From Bradyrhizobium sp. (lineage in GTDB: Bacteria > Pseudomonadota > Alphaproteobacteria > Rhizobiales > Xanthobacteraceae): a stretch of 36,312 bases of DNA. Every line of letters begins with the position of its first letter. Position 1 is the first letter of the stretch. The notes under the pieces were generated by a model. That model searched no databases. It had not been told where the DNA came from and saw nothing but the letters and a program-made list of their open reading frames with translations. The position numbers and the translations under genes are program-made. Below are positions 6,411 through 14,917 of this stretch, in pieces. Location of the stretch: contig NZ_JAGWUA010000023.1 in NCBI RefSeq assembly GCF_028868675.1, forward strand, positions 1 to 36,312, given 5' to 3'.

Positions 6411-7895
6411 CTACAGGTCAGGCGATGGAGAGTTGCCTTGAGGCGAATGCCGGACGTACCCCGCGCCCCCGATCGAGAGAGCGATCCCCGCCATCCATTT
6501 CATCACGCACATTGCGGCGATCGGAGCCACCAACCAGAACAGGCCGTAGCTATCAAGGAGCGTACCGGCTAGAGGAACCTGGGTCACGTAGTAAGCGTAG
6601 AGACAGCATACCACTTGCAAGACAACGCTCGCGGGATCGGTCCCCCTCGCGACCGCAGACAGCAAACCGATGAAAACCCCGGCTATGACAGTTGCCAGCA
6701 CCGCATAGGGCGGTCCGGCCTCAGCATAACCTGACAGGCTCACCCCGGCCGGCTGAGAACCCGTCGTATATTTTACCTCGGGATACATGACCGGAAACAC
6801 CTTCGTGCCAGGATAGCAGGGCCGCGGAGCAACGAGGCTGCCGAGGGGCGGCAAGACGACGCCGCAACGCTGCGCCGGGTCAGCAAAAATCTGGACGTAG
6901 TATGGAAAACTCACGGCCATCCTGAATACGGCCGATCGCAACAACCAAATGCCCTTGTCGATCATGCCGTCCCGTTCGGCAGCCGCCGTACCATCACTTT
7001 GAATAGATGGCGGGTTGGACGGTGAGCTTGCAGCAGCCGGCGACCGCGCCGGCGCTACGGGACCAGGAAGCTCAGGCGCTCCCAGGGGCGGCTGAAGTGA
7101 AGTTGCCTGCCGCGCAACGTCCAACGACATGGCAATAGCCCGAAGATTGCGGGAATTTGTCTCGGCCGTACAAAACTGGTTCAGTGCCAGCACCAGATAG
7201 ATCGCGCCTCCAACCCCAACGGTCACAATCGTGCTGCGCACTAGGCCGAAGCCGCTGAGCATCAATGTCAATCCGATGACCAGCACGTAGAGCAGCGGTG
7301 GGGCCTTCTGGATTGTTGCAACATCAAGCCAAAGGATGATCGAACTCACGACGATGAAGGCGACAATGCTGGCCATCTCGCGTCCGATCAGTCCCCGCGC
7401 GAGGAGATAGCAACCGATGATCGGTAGGCTTGAATAGACGAACGAGTAGTATCTGTTGCCAAGCAATCTGAACAACTCGACGCGCCTCAGGATCTTGTCT
7501 TCATAGCAGAGGCGTGGATCCCATGCCTCGCTCGCGCTCAGCCCGCCAGCCTGCGCAAGCTTGAAGACGCAGAAGGCGATCATGGCGCCCGCCAGAAGCA
7601 GTGGAATCCACAGCGGCAACTCGGGAAACAAGAGGGTTACGGACCCCATACCTTTCTCTGTTACTATCGCGGCGACCGGCAGGACCACGATCGTCAACAG
7701 AAACAGAAGCCAATAGATCGGACGCCCAAGAGTGGTCATCCATTCGAATTGAATCGCCCGCGGAAAGAAGAACAAGCGAAGCTGATCCTGTCCAAACTTG
7801 AATGGAATGAGCGCAGCACCGCCGGAGGTGGCAAGATAGGCAACGACCGCCACCCCAACAGCCACATAAACCGGCCGGATATTCCTCAACCTCAT
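6411..7895 (-). CDS. Wzy-like polysaccharide polymerase (integral membrane)
   Basis: This 494-residue protein has roughly ten or more hydrophobic segments, a membrane topology like O-antigen/repeat-unit polymerases, and no recognisable enzymatic domain otherwise. A long non-membrane stretch rich in Pro/Ala/Ser lies near residues 265-310. A large extra-membrane loop (about 335-390) contains two cysteines (DPAQRCGVV, then PRPCYPG), followed by a segment ending SLSGYAEAGPPYA. The second polymerase in this window has a comparable Cys-containing loop and a following SLFATEG segment. Codon third positions look visibly more mixed than in neighbouring genes, and both flanks are gene remnants, so acquisition or replacement is likely. 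Wzy proteins are poorly conserved, so this rests on topology and context. Confidence 0.6.
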   Translation of the reverse strand: MRLRNIRPVYVAVGVAVVAYLATSGGAALIPFKFGQDQLRLFFFPRAIQFEWMTTLGRPIYWLLFLLTIVVLPVAAIVTEKGMGSVTLLFPELPLWIPLLLAGAMIAFCVFKLAQAGGLSASEAWDPRLCYEDKILRRVELFRLLGNRYYSFVYSSLPIIGCYLLARGLIGREMASIVAFIVVSSIILWLDVATIQKAPPLLYVLVIGLTLMLSGFGLVRSTIVTVGVGGAIYLVLALNQFCTAETNSRNLRAIAMSLDVARQATSLQPPLGAPELPGPVAPARSPAAASSPSNPPSIQSDGTAAAERDGMIDKGIWLLRSAVFRMAVSFPYYVQIFADPAQRCGVVLPPLGSLVAPRPCYPGTKVFPVMYPEVKYTTGSQPAGVSLSGYAEAGPPYAVLATVIAGVFIGLLSAVARGTDPASVVLQVVCCLYAYYVTQVPLAGTLLDSYGLFWLVAPIAAMCVMKWMAGIALSIGGAGYVRHSPQGNSPSPDL

Positions 7896-7944
7896 AAAAT
7901 CACTCTAGCATTGCAGTTGCCGGACGAATAGCCGCCATCACATC

Positions 7945-8212
7945 TTGAGTGAATCCGTGCTGATTTCGGGGTGGATACGTAGACATATTCGGATGCCGGA
8001 CAGCCTGGCAAACTCACCGATCCAGCGGATGCATGCCGATTCGCGCTCTCCGTGAACGTTCTGAATGCTTGCGGTCAAGTCCAGTCGGATGACCTCCAGT
8101 TTTTTTTCTGCGTGACCGCCTCGTCGACCGAAACGTCGCAACCATGAAGGGCGCAGCGATGGCGTCCTTGAAGCAGCCGACCAGACGTCCAAACAACAAA
8201 CGACGGACGGGT
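7945..8212 (-). pseudogene. Frameshifted remnant of a carbamoyltransferase C-terminal domain
   Basis: This stretch aligns at DNA level with the C-terminal coding part of the intact carbamoyltransferase (about 9110-9350), in the same orientation. Two different frames are needed: one reads LFGRLVGCFKDAIAAPFMVATF (intact gene: LFERQADYFEDAFDAPFMVVTF), the other LTASIQNVHGERES then IGEFARLSG (intact: TARIQSVHAETNP, IGEFARATS). The frame change falls at a run of eight T (8100-8107). The remnant ends 1 base before the stop of the methyltransferase gene. It is a relic of a second copy, not a functional gene. Confidence 0.8.
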
Positions 8213-8213
8213 G

Positions 8214-8978
8214 CTAGACAGCCCTCTGCCAGGTCCAGGCCTGGCCCGCGCGCACCCGCTCGACGCGCGTCATCGCCCAGGCCGGCGGCGCGTCTCCCCG
8301 CCGCATGATCCCGATGTAGTAGAAGGCGCTCTTCCTGGTCAGCGTCGGCGAATCACCGTCGACGAATACGATCTTGAGGCCGGAATCCTCGATCATCCGG
8401 CGAAAGCTCTCGACCGTGGACCCGGCGTTGTTCTCCTGCAGCACGATGACGCCATCATCCGCAAGGAATTTGCCGACGCTTGCGAAGAATTCGCGGTGGA
8501 TTCGCCATTCCGGATCGTGCGCCAGCAACTGTCCTTCGAATTGCTCGTCGATGAAATGCGGCGGGTTGCTGACGACGAGGTTCCAGCGCTCGGTGGCCGG
8601 AATGTTCCGCAGATTGTCGGATTCGCAGACCGTGACGCGATCGCCGAGATTGTTGGTGCCGATCGTATTGCGACAGCACGCAACCGCGCGCGGGTTGACG
8701 TCGGCGAGGAACAGGCTCTCGCAGAAGCCGTTGCCGAGCATCGAGAAGCCGATGAAGGCAGGGCCCGAGCACCATTCGTACACGCGCTTCTGCTTCGGCA
8801 GTCCCCGCGCCTTGAAGTAGGGCAGAAAGTCCTGCCCGAAATGCGTCCCGCCGCCGTCGAGTTCGGGCCGGTAGCTGATGTCGATGCCTCCGAAGCTCGC
8901 ATGCCGGGTCGGCCGCAACGCCCTGCGGATCGGCCGCGCATAGTCGTCGATCAGACGCTTGATGAAACCCGAGGTCAT
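8214..8978 (-). CDS. Class I SAM-dependent methyltransferase, small-domain (MTS) type
   Basis: This 254-residue protein has a Rossmann-type methyltransferase core. A glycine-containing motif I region, YEWCSGPAFIGFSML, lies near residues 70-85; an acidic motif II, LADVNPRAV, follows, then a SNPPH motif IV near 150. NPP followed by an aromatic is typical of enzymes that methylate nitrogen or amide groups in nucleic acids or proteins; here the aromatic is His. I took the ATG at 978 bases past 8000 (8978), 13 bases after the carbamoyltransferase stop; a longer in-frame reading would only overlap that gene. Position suggests it acts on the same molecule as the carbamoyltransferase, but the substrate is not known. 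Confidence 0.75.
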   Translation of the reverse strand: MTSGFIKRLIDDYARPIRRALRPTRHASFGGIDISYRPELDGGGTHFGQDFLPYFKARGLPKQKRVYEWCSGPAFIGFSMLGNGFCESLFLADVNPRAVACCRNTIGTNNLGDRVTVCESDNLRNIPATERWNLVVSNPPHFIDEQFEGQLLAHDPEWRIHREFFASVGKFLADDGVIVLQENNAGSTVESFRRMIEDSGLKIVFVDGDSPTLTRKSAFYYIGIMRRGDAPPAWAMTRVERVRAGQAWTWQRAV

Positions 8979-8991
8979 TGCGGATGTCCCG

Positions 8992-10638
8992 TCAGCCGCG
9001 CGCGTTCGGCTTCGACAGCCGGTAGGGCCCGAGATAGAGCACGTCCAGGCCGGAGCAGAAATAGGTGTGCAGCGCCTCCAGCGGCGCATTCACCGTCGGC
9101 TGCTCATTGATGTTGAGACTGGTGTTGATCAGCACCGGCAGTGACGTCGCCCGCGCGAACTCGCCGATCAGCCGGCTGTACAGCGGGTTGGTTTCCGCAT
9201 GGACGCTCTGGATGCGCGCGGTGCCGTCGACATGGACCACCGCGGGCATCTTTCGCTGAACCGCCTCGTTGACCGGGAACGTCACCACCATGAAGGGCGC
9301 ATCGAATGCGTCCTCGAAATAGTCGGCCTGCCGCTCGAACAGCACCGACGGGCAGAACGGGCGGAACTCCTCGCGGTACTTGATGGTCAGATTGATCCGG
9401 TCCTTCATGTCGCCCTGCCGCGGATCGGCGAGAATCGACCGGTTGCCCAGCGCGCGCGGACCGTACTCCATCCGGCCCTGGAACCAACCCACGGTCTTCT
9501 GCTCGACCAGGTCGGCGACGCAGCGCGTCACCGGATCGTCGAGCAACTCGTAACGCGCGCCGATCTTGTCCAAGGTGTCCCTGATCGTGTCGTTGGAATA
9601 TTCCGGTCCCCAATAGGCGTGCGTCAGGGGAGCGATACGATGGCCGGCCTCGACGCATTTCAGCATCGCCGCCCCCAGCGCCACGCCCGCATCGTGCGGC
9701 ACCGGCGGAACATAGAGCCGCTTGACCGACGGTTCGGCGGCGATCTCCATGTTCATCTTGCAGTTCAGCGCGACGCCGCCGGCAAGACAGACGTCGGCGC
9801 AGCCGGTCTGCGCGATCGCGGACCGAATCACTTCGGTGGTCACGATCTCGAGCTGCTTCTGGCCGCTGGCGGCGATGTTGGTCAGCCGCCGGTCGTGCGG
9901 CTGACCGCGCAATCGTCGCGGCCCGAGCATCTCCTCCATTTTCTCCGTGAAGATGCGCTCCTGCCGGGTGGAGAAATCGCTGGTGAAGATCTCCGCGTCG
10001 CGCTGGCGCTTGTCGAGCGCGGGATCGAGCTCGTAGCTGATGCCGTTCGGGCGCAACAGGCTGGCGAACCGGTCGAGATACTCGGGACTGCCGTAGGAGG
10101 ACAGCCCCATGACCTTGTACTCGTCGTTGGTCATCTGGTAGCCGAGATACTGCGTCAGCATGCCGTAGTACAGGCCGAGACTGTTGTGGCGGCCGAACCG
10201 CGTCAGCACCCGGAAATCGTTGCCCTTGACGTGCGCGACGAGGCCCGAGCTCGAGTCGCCCGAAAAGTCGAAGCAGGCGACGGTCGCCTCGGAGAAGCCC
10301 GAACCATAATAGGAACTCGCGGCGTGGCAGAGATGGTGGTCGTAGAGTTCGATCTTCGGACTGTGACCGAACTGGTACTTGAAGTATTCGGTGAGACGGC
10401 GCGCGTAGTTGGTGTAGGTCTTCAGCGGCGAGCAGACCCAGTCGACGTCGTGGATGGTGATACCGGCCTGCTTGAGGCAGAAGGCAATGGCACCGCGCGG
10501 CAGTTCGCCGCGCGCGTGCTTGGCGAGCGTGAAGCGCTCCTCCTCGGCCGCGGCGATCAGCTCGCCATCGCGCAGCAGAACCGCCGCGCCGTCATGGTGA
10601 CCGTGCTTGATCCCCGAGCTAATTCCAATCACGTACAT
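8992..10638 (-). CDS. Carbamoyltransferase (NodU/CmcH family)
   Basis: This 548-residue enzyme would transfer a carbamoyl group from carbamoyl phosphate, through a carbamoyl-adenylate, to a hydroxyl, here probably on a sugar. The N-terminal Kae1/ASKHA-like domain starts with GISSGIKHGHHDGAAV and includes YDHHLCHAASSYYGSGF near residues 97-113, where the His residues bind metal in the family. The C-terminal carbamoyltransferase domain includes FQGRMEYGPRALGNRSIL near 385-402. Length agrees with NodU (about 560). GAGGTG at 10646-10651 lies 7 bases before the ATG. No nod genes are nearby, so a role in decorating a surface glycan is likelier than Nod-factor carbamoylation. Confidence 0.92.
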   Translation of the reverse strand: MYVIGISSGIKHGHHDGAAVLLRDGELIAAAEEERFTLAKHARGELPRGAIAFCLKQAGITIHDVDWVCSPLKTYTNYARRLTEYFKYQFGHSPKIELYDHHLCHAASSYYGSGFSEATVACFDFSGDSSSGLVAHVKGNDFRVLTRFGRHNSLGLYYGMLTQYLGYQMTNDEYKVMGLSSYGSPEYLDRFASLLRPNGISYELDPALDKRQRDAEIFTSDFSTRQERIFTEKMEEMLGPRRLRGQPHDRRLTNIAASGQKQLEIVTTEVIRSAIAQTGCADVCLAGGVALNCKMNMEIAAEPSVKRLYVPPVPHDAGVALGAAMLKCVEAGHRIAPLTHAYWGPEYSNDTIRDTLDKIGARYELLDDPVTRCVADLVEQKTVGWFQGRMEYGPRALGNRSILADPRQGDMKDRINLTIKYREEFRPFCPSVLFERQADYFEDAFDAPFMVVTFPVNEAVQRKMPAVVHVDGTARIQSVHAETNPLYSRLIGEFARATSLPVLINTSLNINEQPTVNAPLEALHTYFCSGLDVLYLGPYRLSKPNARG

Positions 10639-10997
10639 GCGTTCACACCTCGAACAACGTCTCTCGCGGCCTCAATGCAAGGTAAAATCTGCAGGAAAAC
10701 CGGGTATGGCGGATGCCATAGCCGACTTCGACCGCGACGTCCTGTCCTGCCGGGGCAAAGTACGGCGAGAACCGCCCGTAGCCGAGTGGAAGCGCTTGTG
10801 TCGATGCAACGCGAAGGCCCTGCGGGAGGATTGTTATCAACCCGTCCCCAGGGCCGCAAGCATGCAAATCCAGCAGTTTTTGATCTTTCCGGGCGGCCGG
10901 TGTAGTGGGATCGAGCCCGCAAGAGAGACACTCTCGAAGACCGGTCGGCGACGTCCCGGGATGGGCAGTTTCGAGAAGTGCCACGACGAGCCATGCC
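10639..10997. other. Divergent intergenic region between carbamoyltransferase and HAD phosphatase
   Basis: This 359-base region separates two divergent genes and should hold promoters for both, but I see no convincing -35/-10 pair. A - strand frame of 118 codons (10643-10999) stays open across it and would end 4 bases before the carbamoyltransferase start. Its second half has somewhat GC-rich third positions (my rough count is about two thirds), lower than the known genes here, and it resembles no family I know. I do not call it a gene. Confidence 0.4.
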
Positions 10998-11519
10998 ATG
11001 AAGAGACCCGCCGTCTTCTTCGATCGCGACGGAGTGCTGAACGAGGACAGCGGCTATGTCTTCGAAATTCACAAGCTCAGATGGGTGAGCGGCGCGCGGG
11101 AGGCCGTCAAGGCGGTCAATGACGCCGGCTACTTCGCCTTCGTGGTCACGAACCAATCCGGCGTCGGCCGGGGTCTCTACCGAGAGGAGCACATCCACGC
11201 GCTGCACCGGCACATGGCCGAGGAGTTGGCCAGGATCGGCGCACGCATCGACGCGTTCGAATATTGTCCCGACCATCCGGAGGCCGTCATCGCGCGCTAC
11301 AGGCGCGTCAGCGACCGGCGAAAACCAGCGCCCGGGATGATTCTCGACCTCCTGAAACGGTATCCGGTCGATGTCGGCAGAAGCTTCCTGATCGGCGACA
11401 AGCCGAGCGACATCGAGGCGGCTCGCGCGGCCGGCATGAGCGGCTACCTGTTCTCGGGCCAAGATCTCGAACGGTTCGTCAGGCCGCTGCTCGGCGGCGG
11501 CAAAGGCGGGAACGGCTGA
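10998..11519 (+). CDS. HAD-family phosphatase, GmhB/HisB-N type
   Basis: This 173-residue HAD phosphatase resembles D-glycero-D-manno-heptose 1,7-bisphosphate 7-phosphatase. It has FFDRDGVLNEDSGYV with nucleophile Asp9 and Asp11, VTNQSGVGRGLY as motif II, RKPAPGM as motif III and FLIGDKPSDIEAA as motif IV. GmhB carries a structural zinc held by Cys-x-His...Cys-x-Cys; here the region reads CPDHPE, then VSDRRKP, so only Cys90 of the four usual ligands is clearly kept. It may therefore act on another sugar phosphate. I chose the ATG at 10998 because the DRDG motif follows directly; the longer frame to 10905 has no conserved sequence. No other heptose gene is in the window. Confidence 0.82.
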   Translation: MKRPAVFFDRDGVLNEDSGYVFEIHKLRWVSGAREAVKAVNDAGYFAFVVTNQSGVGRGLYREEHIHALHRHMAEELARIGARIDAFEYCPDHPEAVIARYRRVSDRRKPAPGMILDLLKRYPVDVGRSFLIGDKPSDIEAARAAGMSGYLFSGQDLERFVRPLLGGGKGGNG

Positions 11520-11531
11520 ACAGGCGCCGCC

Positions 11532-13658
11532 TCATTCGCAGAGTTGCTTCTCGACCGCAAAGCTGACGCGCGTCGCCGACACCTGCTCGGCGAGCGAGAT
11601 CGGCCATCTGCCGCCCGCCTTGAAGGCATCGGCGAGCGCCACCAGCTCTTCGAGCTGACCCTTCTCCATGGTCATGCCCTTCCAGCCGCCCTTCGCACCG
11701 GTCACCGTCAGCCGCTTGTAGTCGTCGAGCACGAGCACCTTGCCGTCGACGAAGATGTCGGCCCGCTCCTTGGGAAACTCCTTCGACCCGAGCGAGGTGT
11801 AGGTCAGCGTGCAGAGCGACCCATCGGCATAGCGGACGGTGGCGACGAAATTGTCGTCACGCCGCCAGTGGCCGCTCGCAGGCACGATCGCGCGGGCCTG
11901 GACCTCGACGGGCTCACTGCCGGTGAGCGCGTTGAAGAGGTCGTAGATGTGGCAGGCCTCGCCGATGTTCCGGCCGCCGCCGTGCAGTCCGTGCACCCAG
12001 TGGTCGGAGGGGATGTAGCCGGCGTTCATGCGGTAGTTCACGATCATCGGCGACAGCCGGCCCTTGATCGCTTCGCGCGCCGCAGTCACGGCCGGCGCGA
12101 AGCGCCGGTTGAAGCCGGTCATCAGCAGCGGCCCGTTCGGATTGGCGGCGTAGAACGCCTCGATCTCGTCGAGGCCCTCCTCGGTCATCGAGGTCGGTTT
12201 CTCGACGAAGACGTGCTTGCCGGCCTTGAGCGCGGCGAGCGTCATCTCGGCGTGAAGGTCATGCCGCGTCGCGATCAGCACCAGATCGATCTGCGGGTCA
12301 TCGAGAACGGCGCGGAAATCGGTGCCCGCAGTGCCGAAGCCGAAACGCTCGGCGGCGGTGCGTGCCGACAGGCCGGTGCGGCTCACGACGCTACGGAGGT
12401 CGAACCTGTCGCCGAGCTTCTTCAGATTCGGCAGGTGCATGCCCTGCGCAAAACCGCCCGCCCCGATCACCGCGAGCTTGATCCGGCCGTCGACCGGCTT
12501 CGGCGCGGCGATCCGCAGCTCCGAGCGCAGCGCTTCCTCGCGATGCGGATACTGCAACAGCACCAGGAGCGGCTTCTCGCCTTCGCCACCGAGCCGGGCA
12601 TAGGCCTCCTCGGCGCGATCGATCGGATAGGGCTTGCTGAGCATGTTGTCGAGTCGCACCCGGCCGGCCGCCAGCATGCGCAGATACTCGGCCATGTTGC
12701 GGTTTTCGGTCCATCGCACATAGGCGAGCGGATAGTCGCTGCCCTCCTCCTCGTAGGCCGGATCGTAGCGCCCGGGCCCGTAGGAGCAGGAGATCAGCAC
12801 GTCGAGTTCCTTGGCGTAGATGTCCGACCGCGCCATGTTCAGCCCGACGTCGCCGACGATCACCACGCGCGCCTTCTTCCGGCAGGCCTGGAAGGCCTGC
12901 GCCAGAATTTCACTGGAGGCCGACGCCGCCGTGACGATCGCGGCGTCCGCGCCGAAGCCGTCGGTCAGCTTGACGATGTTCTCGACCAGATTGCCGTCAT
13001 TGGGATTGAGGCCGTGATCGAGCCCGTTCGCGAGCGCCGTGGCGATGCGCTTGCCGTCAACGTCGGTGCCGATCACACGGCAGCCGTTGGCGGTCAGGAG
13101 CTGCGCGGTGATCTGTCCGAGAATCCCGAGCCCGACGACGACGACGGTTTCGCCCAGCGTCGGCTGCGCGCGGCGCACGCCCTGCATCGCGATGGCGCCG
13201 AGCGTCACGGTCGCCGCGGCATCGAACGACACCTGTTGCGGTATTGGAACGCACAAATTGACCGGAACGTCGATGACCTCGGCATGGTTGGCGATGCCGG
13301 CGCCGGCACAGGCGATACGGTCTCCGATCGCGATTCCCTCGACCTCGGCACCGACTGCGACTACGGTTCCCGCCGCGGAATAGCCGGTCGGCAACCCGGC
13401 ATCGAGCCGGCCCTTGACCTGCTTGTAGATGCGGGCGACGCCCTGATCCTTCATCAGCTGCAGCACGCGCTTGACGTGATGCGGCTGCTTCAGCGCACGG
13501 CGGTACAGCGGAAGGCCGGACATCTTGACGCCCGCCATCTCGGTGCCGACGCTCACGCAGGAGCGCTCGACCCGGACCAGCACGTTCTTCGGACCTGCGA
13601 CGGGCGCCGGGACCTCCTGCAGGAAGACCTTGCCCGAGCGAACCAGCAACTGCTTCAC
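11532..13658 (-). CDS. Two-domain oxidoreductase: alcohol dehydrogenase-like plus Gfo/Idh/MocA-like
   Basis: This 708-residue fusion has an N-terminal medium-chain dehydrogenase domain (GTEMAGVKMSG, then PTGYSAAGTVVAVG, cofactor loop VGLGILGQITAQLL near 170-185). A C-terminal Gfo/Idh/MocA domain follows from about residue 392 (VIGAGGFAQGMHLPNL, then EKPTSMTEEGLDE with the family EKP). Such fusions recur in polysaccharide loci next to heparinase-like genes, where a step in making or modifying a uronic acid sugar is suspected but, to my knowledge, not firmly shown. The GTG at 13658 forms a GTGA overlap with the wecC stop and gives the usual MKQ-like start. It is the last gene of the wecB-wecC operon. 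Confidence 0.88.
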   Translation of the reverse strand: MKQLLVRSGKVFLQEVPAPVAGPKNVLVRVERSCVSVGTEMAGVKMSGLPLYRRALKQPHHVKRVLQLMKDQGVARIYKQVKGRLDAGLPTGYSAAGTVVAVGAEVEGIAIGDRIACAGAGIANHAEVIDVPVNLCVPIPQQVSFDAAATVTLGAIAMQGVRRAQPTLGETVVVVGLGILGQITAQLLTANGCRVIGTDVDGKRIATALANGLDHGLNPNDGNLVENIVKLTDGFGADAAIVTAASASSEILAQAFQACRKKARVVIVGDVGLNMARSDIYAKELDVLISCSYGPGRYDPAYEEEGSDYPLAYVRWTENRNMAEYLRMLAAGRVRLDNMLSKPYPIDRAEEAYARLGGEGEKPLLVLLQYPHREEALRSELRIAAPKPVDGRIKLAVIGAGGFAQGMHLPNLKKLGDRFDLRSVVSRTGLSARTAAERFGFGTAGTDFRAVLDDPQIDLVLIATRHDLHAEMTLAALKAGKHVFVEKPTSMTEEGLDEIEAFYAANPNGPLLMTGFNRRFAPAVTAAREAIKGRLSPMIVNYRMNAGYIPSDHWVHGLHGGGRNIGEACHIYDLFNALTGSEPVEVQARAIVPASGHWRRDDNFVATVRYADGSLCTLTYTSLGSKEFPKERADIFVDGKVLVLDDYKRLTVTGAKGGWKGMTMEKGQLEELVALADAFKAGGRWPISLAEQVSATRVSFAVEKQLCE

Positions 13659-14917
13659 GACCAAACCCCGCGCGTGTCGATTACCACCTTGCCGTCGAGA
13701 TCCGCCCGCGCGATGTCGCTATAGGCACGATGGTTGACCAGCATCACCACGATATGCGCTTCGCGTATCGCCTCGTGAACGTCCGTCACGATGCGGACGT
13801 TCTCGTGGCGGGAAAGGTCTCCCGGCAACCGTTCTGCGAAAGGCTCCGACACCAGCAGCTCGACATCCCACCCGGCCACCTGTTCGGCGATCCGCAGCGC
13901 CGGGCTCTCGCGGAAATCGTCCACGTCCGGCTTGAACGCCAGGCCGAGCACGAGCGCCTTCGGGTGACCGCCGACCGCGCGCGCAGCGTCGATGGCGACC
14001 TTGATCTTGTCGAGCACGTAGGACGGTTTGCCGTCGTTGACCTCGCGCGCCGTACGGATCAGGCGGGATTCCTGCGGAGCCGCCTGGACGATGAACCAGG
14101 GATCGACCGCGATGCAGTGGCCGCCGACGCCGGGGCCCGGCTGCAGGATCTTGACGCGCGGGTGATGGTTGGCGAGGCGGATGAGCTCCCAGACGTTGAT
14201 GCCGAGCCGGTCGCAGATGATCGACAATTCGTTGGCGAAGGCGATGCCGACGTCGCGAAACGAGTTTTCGGTCAGCTTGCACATTTCGGCGGTCCGCACG
14301 CCGGTTCTCAGCAAGCTGCCGGTGCAGAAGATGCGGTAGAGTTCCTCGGCGCGCGCGGAGCATCTGGCGGTGATACCGCCGATCACCCGGTCGTTTTCGA
14401 CGAGTTCGACCAGCACGCGGCCGGGCAGCACACGCTCGGGGCAATAGGCGACGTGAACGTCGCAATCCTCGTCTTGCGGCGTCGGCATTCGCAGGTCGGG
14501 ACGCAGCGCCGCGAGCTGGGCGGCCATCCTTTCCGTGGTGCCGGGCGGCGAGGTCGATTCGAGCACGACGAGATCGCCTCGCTTCAGGACCGGAGCGATC
14601 GATGCCGCTGCGGCTTCGACGTAGCGGAGATCCGCCCTGCCCTCGTGGAACGGCGTGGGAACCGCGATGACGAAGGCATCGGCCGGCGCCGGCCTGGTCG
14701 CCGCGCGCAGCTTGCCGGTCTGCACGGCGCGCGCGGTCACCGCATCGAGATCGGGCTCCACGATGTGGACCTGGCCGCGATTGATCTTGGCCACGACGTC
14801 CTCGCTGATATCGACGCCGACCACCGAAACGCCTCTCGAGGCGAGCACGACCGCGGTCGGAAGCCCGATATAACCGAGCCCGACCACACAAATTGTCCTG
14901 GGCCTCGCGTCACTCAC
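13655..14917 (-). CDS. wecC: UDP-N-acetyl-D-mannosamine dehydrogenase (WecC family)
   Basis: This 420-residue enzyme oxidises UDP-ManNAc with NAD to UDP-ManNAcA. The N-terminal Rossmann domain has VVGLGYIGLPTAVVLA (residues 10-25). The central domain has LTENSFRDVGIAFANEL with the catalytic Lys-equivalent region, and the active-site thiol is Cys268 in GVGGHCIAVDPWFI. The C-terminal domain has LGLAFKPDVDDFRESPAL. Length is normal for the family (about 420). The start is GTG at 14917, giving a GTGA overlap with wecB, so the two enzymes of the pathway are translated together. A broader UDP-sugar dehydrogenase specificity is possible, but WecB next door supports ManNAc. Confidence 0.92.
   Translation of the reverse strand: MSDARPRTICVVGLGYIGLPTAVVLASRGVSVVGVDISEDVVAKINRGQVHIVEPDLDAVTARAVQTGKLRAATRPAPADAFVIAVPTPFHEGRADLRYVEAAAASIAPVLKRGDLVVLESTSPPGTTERMAAQLAALRPDLRMPTPQDEDCDVHVAYCPERVLPGRVLVELVENDRVIGGITARCSARAEELYRIFCTGSLLRTGVRTAEMCKLTENSFRDVGIAFANELSIICDRLGINVWELIRLANHHPRVKILQPGPGVGGHCIAVDPWFIVQAAPQESRLIRTAREVNDGKPSYVLDKIKVAIDAARAVGGHPKALVLGLAFKPDVDDFRESPALRIAEQVAGWDVELLVSEPFAERLPGDLSRHENVRIVTDVHEAIREAHIVVMLVNHRAYSDIARADLDGKVVIDTRGVWS

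Noticed and set aside
8992..10638. Carbamoyltransferase as the symbiotic nodU gene
   Set aside because: The family is the same, but no other nod gene and no nod-box is nearby and the setting is a surface glycan locus.
10643..10999. A 118-codon - strand frame just before the carbamoyltransferase
   Set aside because: No family recognised, third-position GC lower than in neighbouring genes, and its end overlaps the carbamoyltransferase ribosome binding site; left as an open possibility only.
11544..13724. A 726-codon open frame on the + strand
   Set aside because: It lies antisense to the well-supported two-domain oxidoreductase; such long antisense frames are common in high-GC DNA and its composition is Arg/His/Asp-rich.
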